A program made the position numbers and the translations under genes. Positions 62,948-64,000 of a stretch of 64,000 nucleotides of DNA are shown one piece after another (the first letter of the stretch is position 1; each line of letters starts with the position of its first letter). The DNA is taken from positions 1,302,001 through 1,366,000 of the forward strand of contig OZ242007.1 in NCBI GenBank assembly GCA_965204695.1, given 5' to 3'. Under the pieces are notes generated by a model. That model was given only the letters and a program-made list of their open reading frames with translations. It ran no database searches and was not told the origin of the DNA. The stretch comes from JAHEKD01 sp965204695 (GTDB lineage: Bacteria > Pseudomonadota > Gammaproteobacteria > Arenicellales > JAHEKD01).

Positions 62948-64000
62948 TTACAACTCGCGTGCACTCAAAAACTCAACATCCGGCCAGCGTTCTTGAGTAA
63001 GTTGTAAGTTCACCTTGTTAGGCGCGATATAAGTCAACACATCTGCACCGTCTAAAGCCAAATTAGTTTCATTTTTGTTTTTAAAATCACGCTGCGTTTT
63101 CTCATCAGGAAACTTCAGCCAACGTGCTGTTGATACTTGGACACCTTCAAAGCCGCAATCAACACTGTATTCGGTTTTGAGCCGATGGGCGACAACATCA
63201 AACTGTAAAATCCCCACTGCTCCCAAAATCAAATCATTATTAATCAACGGTCGAAAAACTTGAGTCGCCCCTTCTTCTGAAAGCTGAATTAAGCCTTTTT
63301 GCAAAGCTTTAGCTTTAAGAGGATCTTGCAGTCTAACTCGCCGAAACAATTCAGGCGCAAAAAACGGGATGCCCTGAAATTTGAGATCTTCACCTTCAGT
63401 AAAGGTATCACCTATCTGAATCGTGCCATGATTGTGTAAACCAAGAATATCGCCTGCATAAGCTTCTTCAGCCTGATCACGGCGAGATGACATGAAAGTA
63501 ATTGCGTTATGTACGGCCATATCACGTTTAGCACGTACATGCTTGACCTTCATGCCCTTGGAAAACTTACCAGAAGTCAGACGCATAAAAGCAACACGAT
63601 CATGATGATTCGGGTCCATATTGGCCTGAATTTTAAAAACGAAACCGGTTAGTTTTTCTTCGCTGGGTTTAACGATTCTCGAATCTGCTGCACGAGCTAA
63701 TGGAGCAGGAGCATACCTGGAAAATTGTTCCAGCAACTCATCAATGCCCAATTTATTTAGCGCTGAACCAAAAAACACAGGTGTAAGCTTCGCTGCTAAA
63801 TAATCTTGTTCATTAAATTCATGGCTGGCACCACGAACTAATTCTATTTCGTCGCGAAAATCATCCGCCTCACTACCAAGGATTTGTGTCGCTTGCTGTG
63901 AATCAAGCCCTTCTATGAACTGCTCAGCCTGCTTGCCATCCTTGCTGGCAAATATATGTAGTACATCATCATAAAGTCGATAAACACCCTTGAATAATGA
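62948..64000 (-). CDS. prfC: Peptide chain release factor 3 (C-terminal two thirds)
   Basis: GTPase that recycles RF1 and RF2 after termination. The frame stays open to the window edge, giving about 350 residues, so the N-terminal GTPase motifs are outside. Visible signatures are FKIQANMDPNHHDRVAFMR, GDILGLHNHGTIQIGDTF, FFAPELFRRVRL and IQLSEEGATQVFRPLINND, with the C-terminal PNKVNLQLTQERWPDVEFL. They agree closely with E. coli RF3. A GTG at 63778 is inside the gene, not its start. Confidence 0.97.
   Translation of the reverse strand, partial: SLFKGVYRLYDDVLHIFASKDGKQAEQFIEGLDSQQATQILGSEADDFRDEIELVRGASHEFNEQDYLAAKLTPVFFGSALNKLGIDELLEQFSRYAPAPLARAADSRIVKPSEEKLTGFVFKIQANMDPNHHDRVAFMRLTSGKFSKGMKVKHVRAKRDMAVHNAITFMSSRRDQAEEAYAGDILGLHNHGTIQIGDTFTEGEDLKFQGIPFFAPELFRRVRLQDPLKAKALQKGLIQLSEEGATQVFRPLINNDLILGAVGILQFDVVAHRLKTEYSVDCGFEGVQVSTARWLKFPDEKTQRDFKNKNETNLALDGADVLTYIAPNKVNLQLTQERWPDVEFLSAREL

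Noticed and set aside
1..64000. Search for CRISPR arrays, tRNA or rRNA genes, IS elements, prophage, toxin-antitoxin or restriction systems
   Set aside because: No regular spaced repeats, tRNA-like folds, transposase or integrase frames, or defence genes were recognised by reading; an automated scan was not possible.

Overview
The window is a moderately AT-rich chromosome segment of a gammaproteobacterium. Markers of that class include FabA/FabB, LpoA, DiaA, DolP, BepA, RppH, TusBCDE, YcgL and DUF1820 proteins, and a bacterial type A RNase P RNA. MurE carries the DNPR motif of meso-diaminopimelate enzymes, fitting a Gram-negative wall. A heme A synthase suggests an aa3-type oxidase and aerobic respiration. 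I cannot name the genus. No rRNA, tRNA, prophage, IS element or CRISPR array was seen.

Layout. 1-14725 (minus strand): a complete, very tight division and cell wall (dcw) operon, mraZ-rsmH-ftsL-ftsI-murE-murF-mraY-murD-ftsW-murG-murC-ftsQ-ftsA-ftsZ (ftsZ cut by the edge). It has a recognisable sigma70 promoter and MraZ operator, and no ddlB or murB. 14932-15438 (minus): rnpB, enlarged by two nearly identical 91-nt palindromic inserts that form helices P3 and P12. 15499-20306: rsmI, then lpoA-yraN-diaA-dolP and a stand-alone heptose-phosphate adenylyltransferase. 20278-23455: a lytic transglycosylase, rppH, a palindrome-rich spacer and two unknown secreted proteins. 23802-25574: a sulfur-relay operon (TusA-like, TusD, TusC, TusB, TusE). 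25634-28051: bepA, a small membrane protein and a DUF937 protein. 28147-34069: an MMPL exporter with a LolA-like protein, ctaA, fabB and fabA.

34212-37026 (plus): a coupled three-gene operon of a lasso-peptide B2-type protease homologue, an MFS transporter and an FMN alpha-hydroxyacid oxidase, with no recognisable precursor or cyclase. 37181-43846 (minus): leuS-lptE-holA-proA-nadD-rsfS. 43959-50518: ferritin, PBP1b with a TPR lipoprotein, DUF2007, an AI-2E family permease and a DUF885 peptidase-like protein. 50586-55975: patatin lipoprotein, omega-amidase-like nitrilase, a hydrolase with an apparent NPCBM-like C-terminus, DUF1820 and an alpha/beta hydrolase. 55972-64000: DNA polymerase II, citrate synthase, YcgL, rhomboid protease, small membrane or secreted proteins, a frameshifted family 9 glycosyltransferase, and the 3' part of prfC.

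Most of the window is housekeeping. The most unusual items are the paired palindromic inserts in RNase P RNA, the orphan B2/MFS/oxidase operon, the unified Tus operon, REP-like palindromes between genes (one of which creates a false N-terminal extension on ctaA), and the frameshifted glycosyltransferase.
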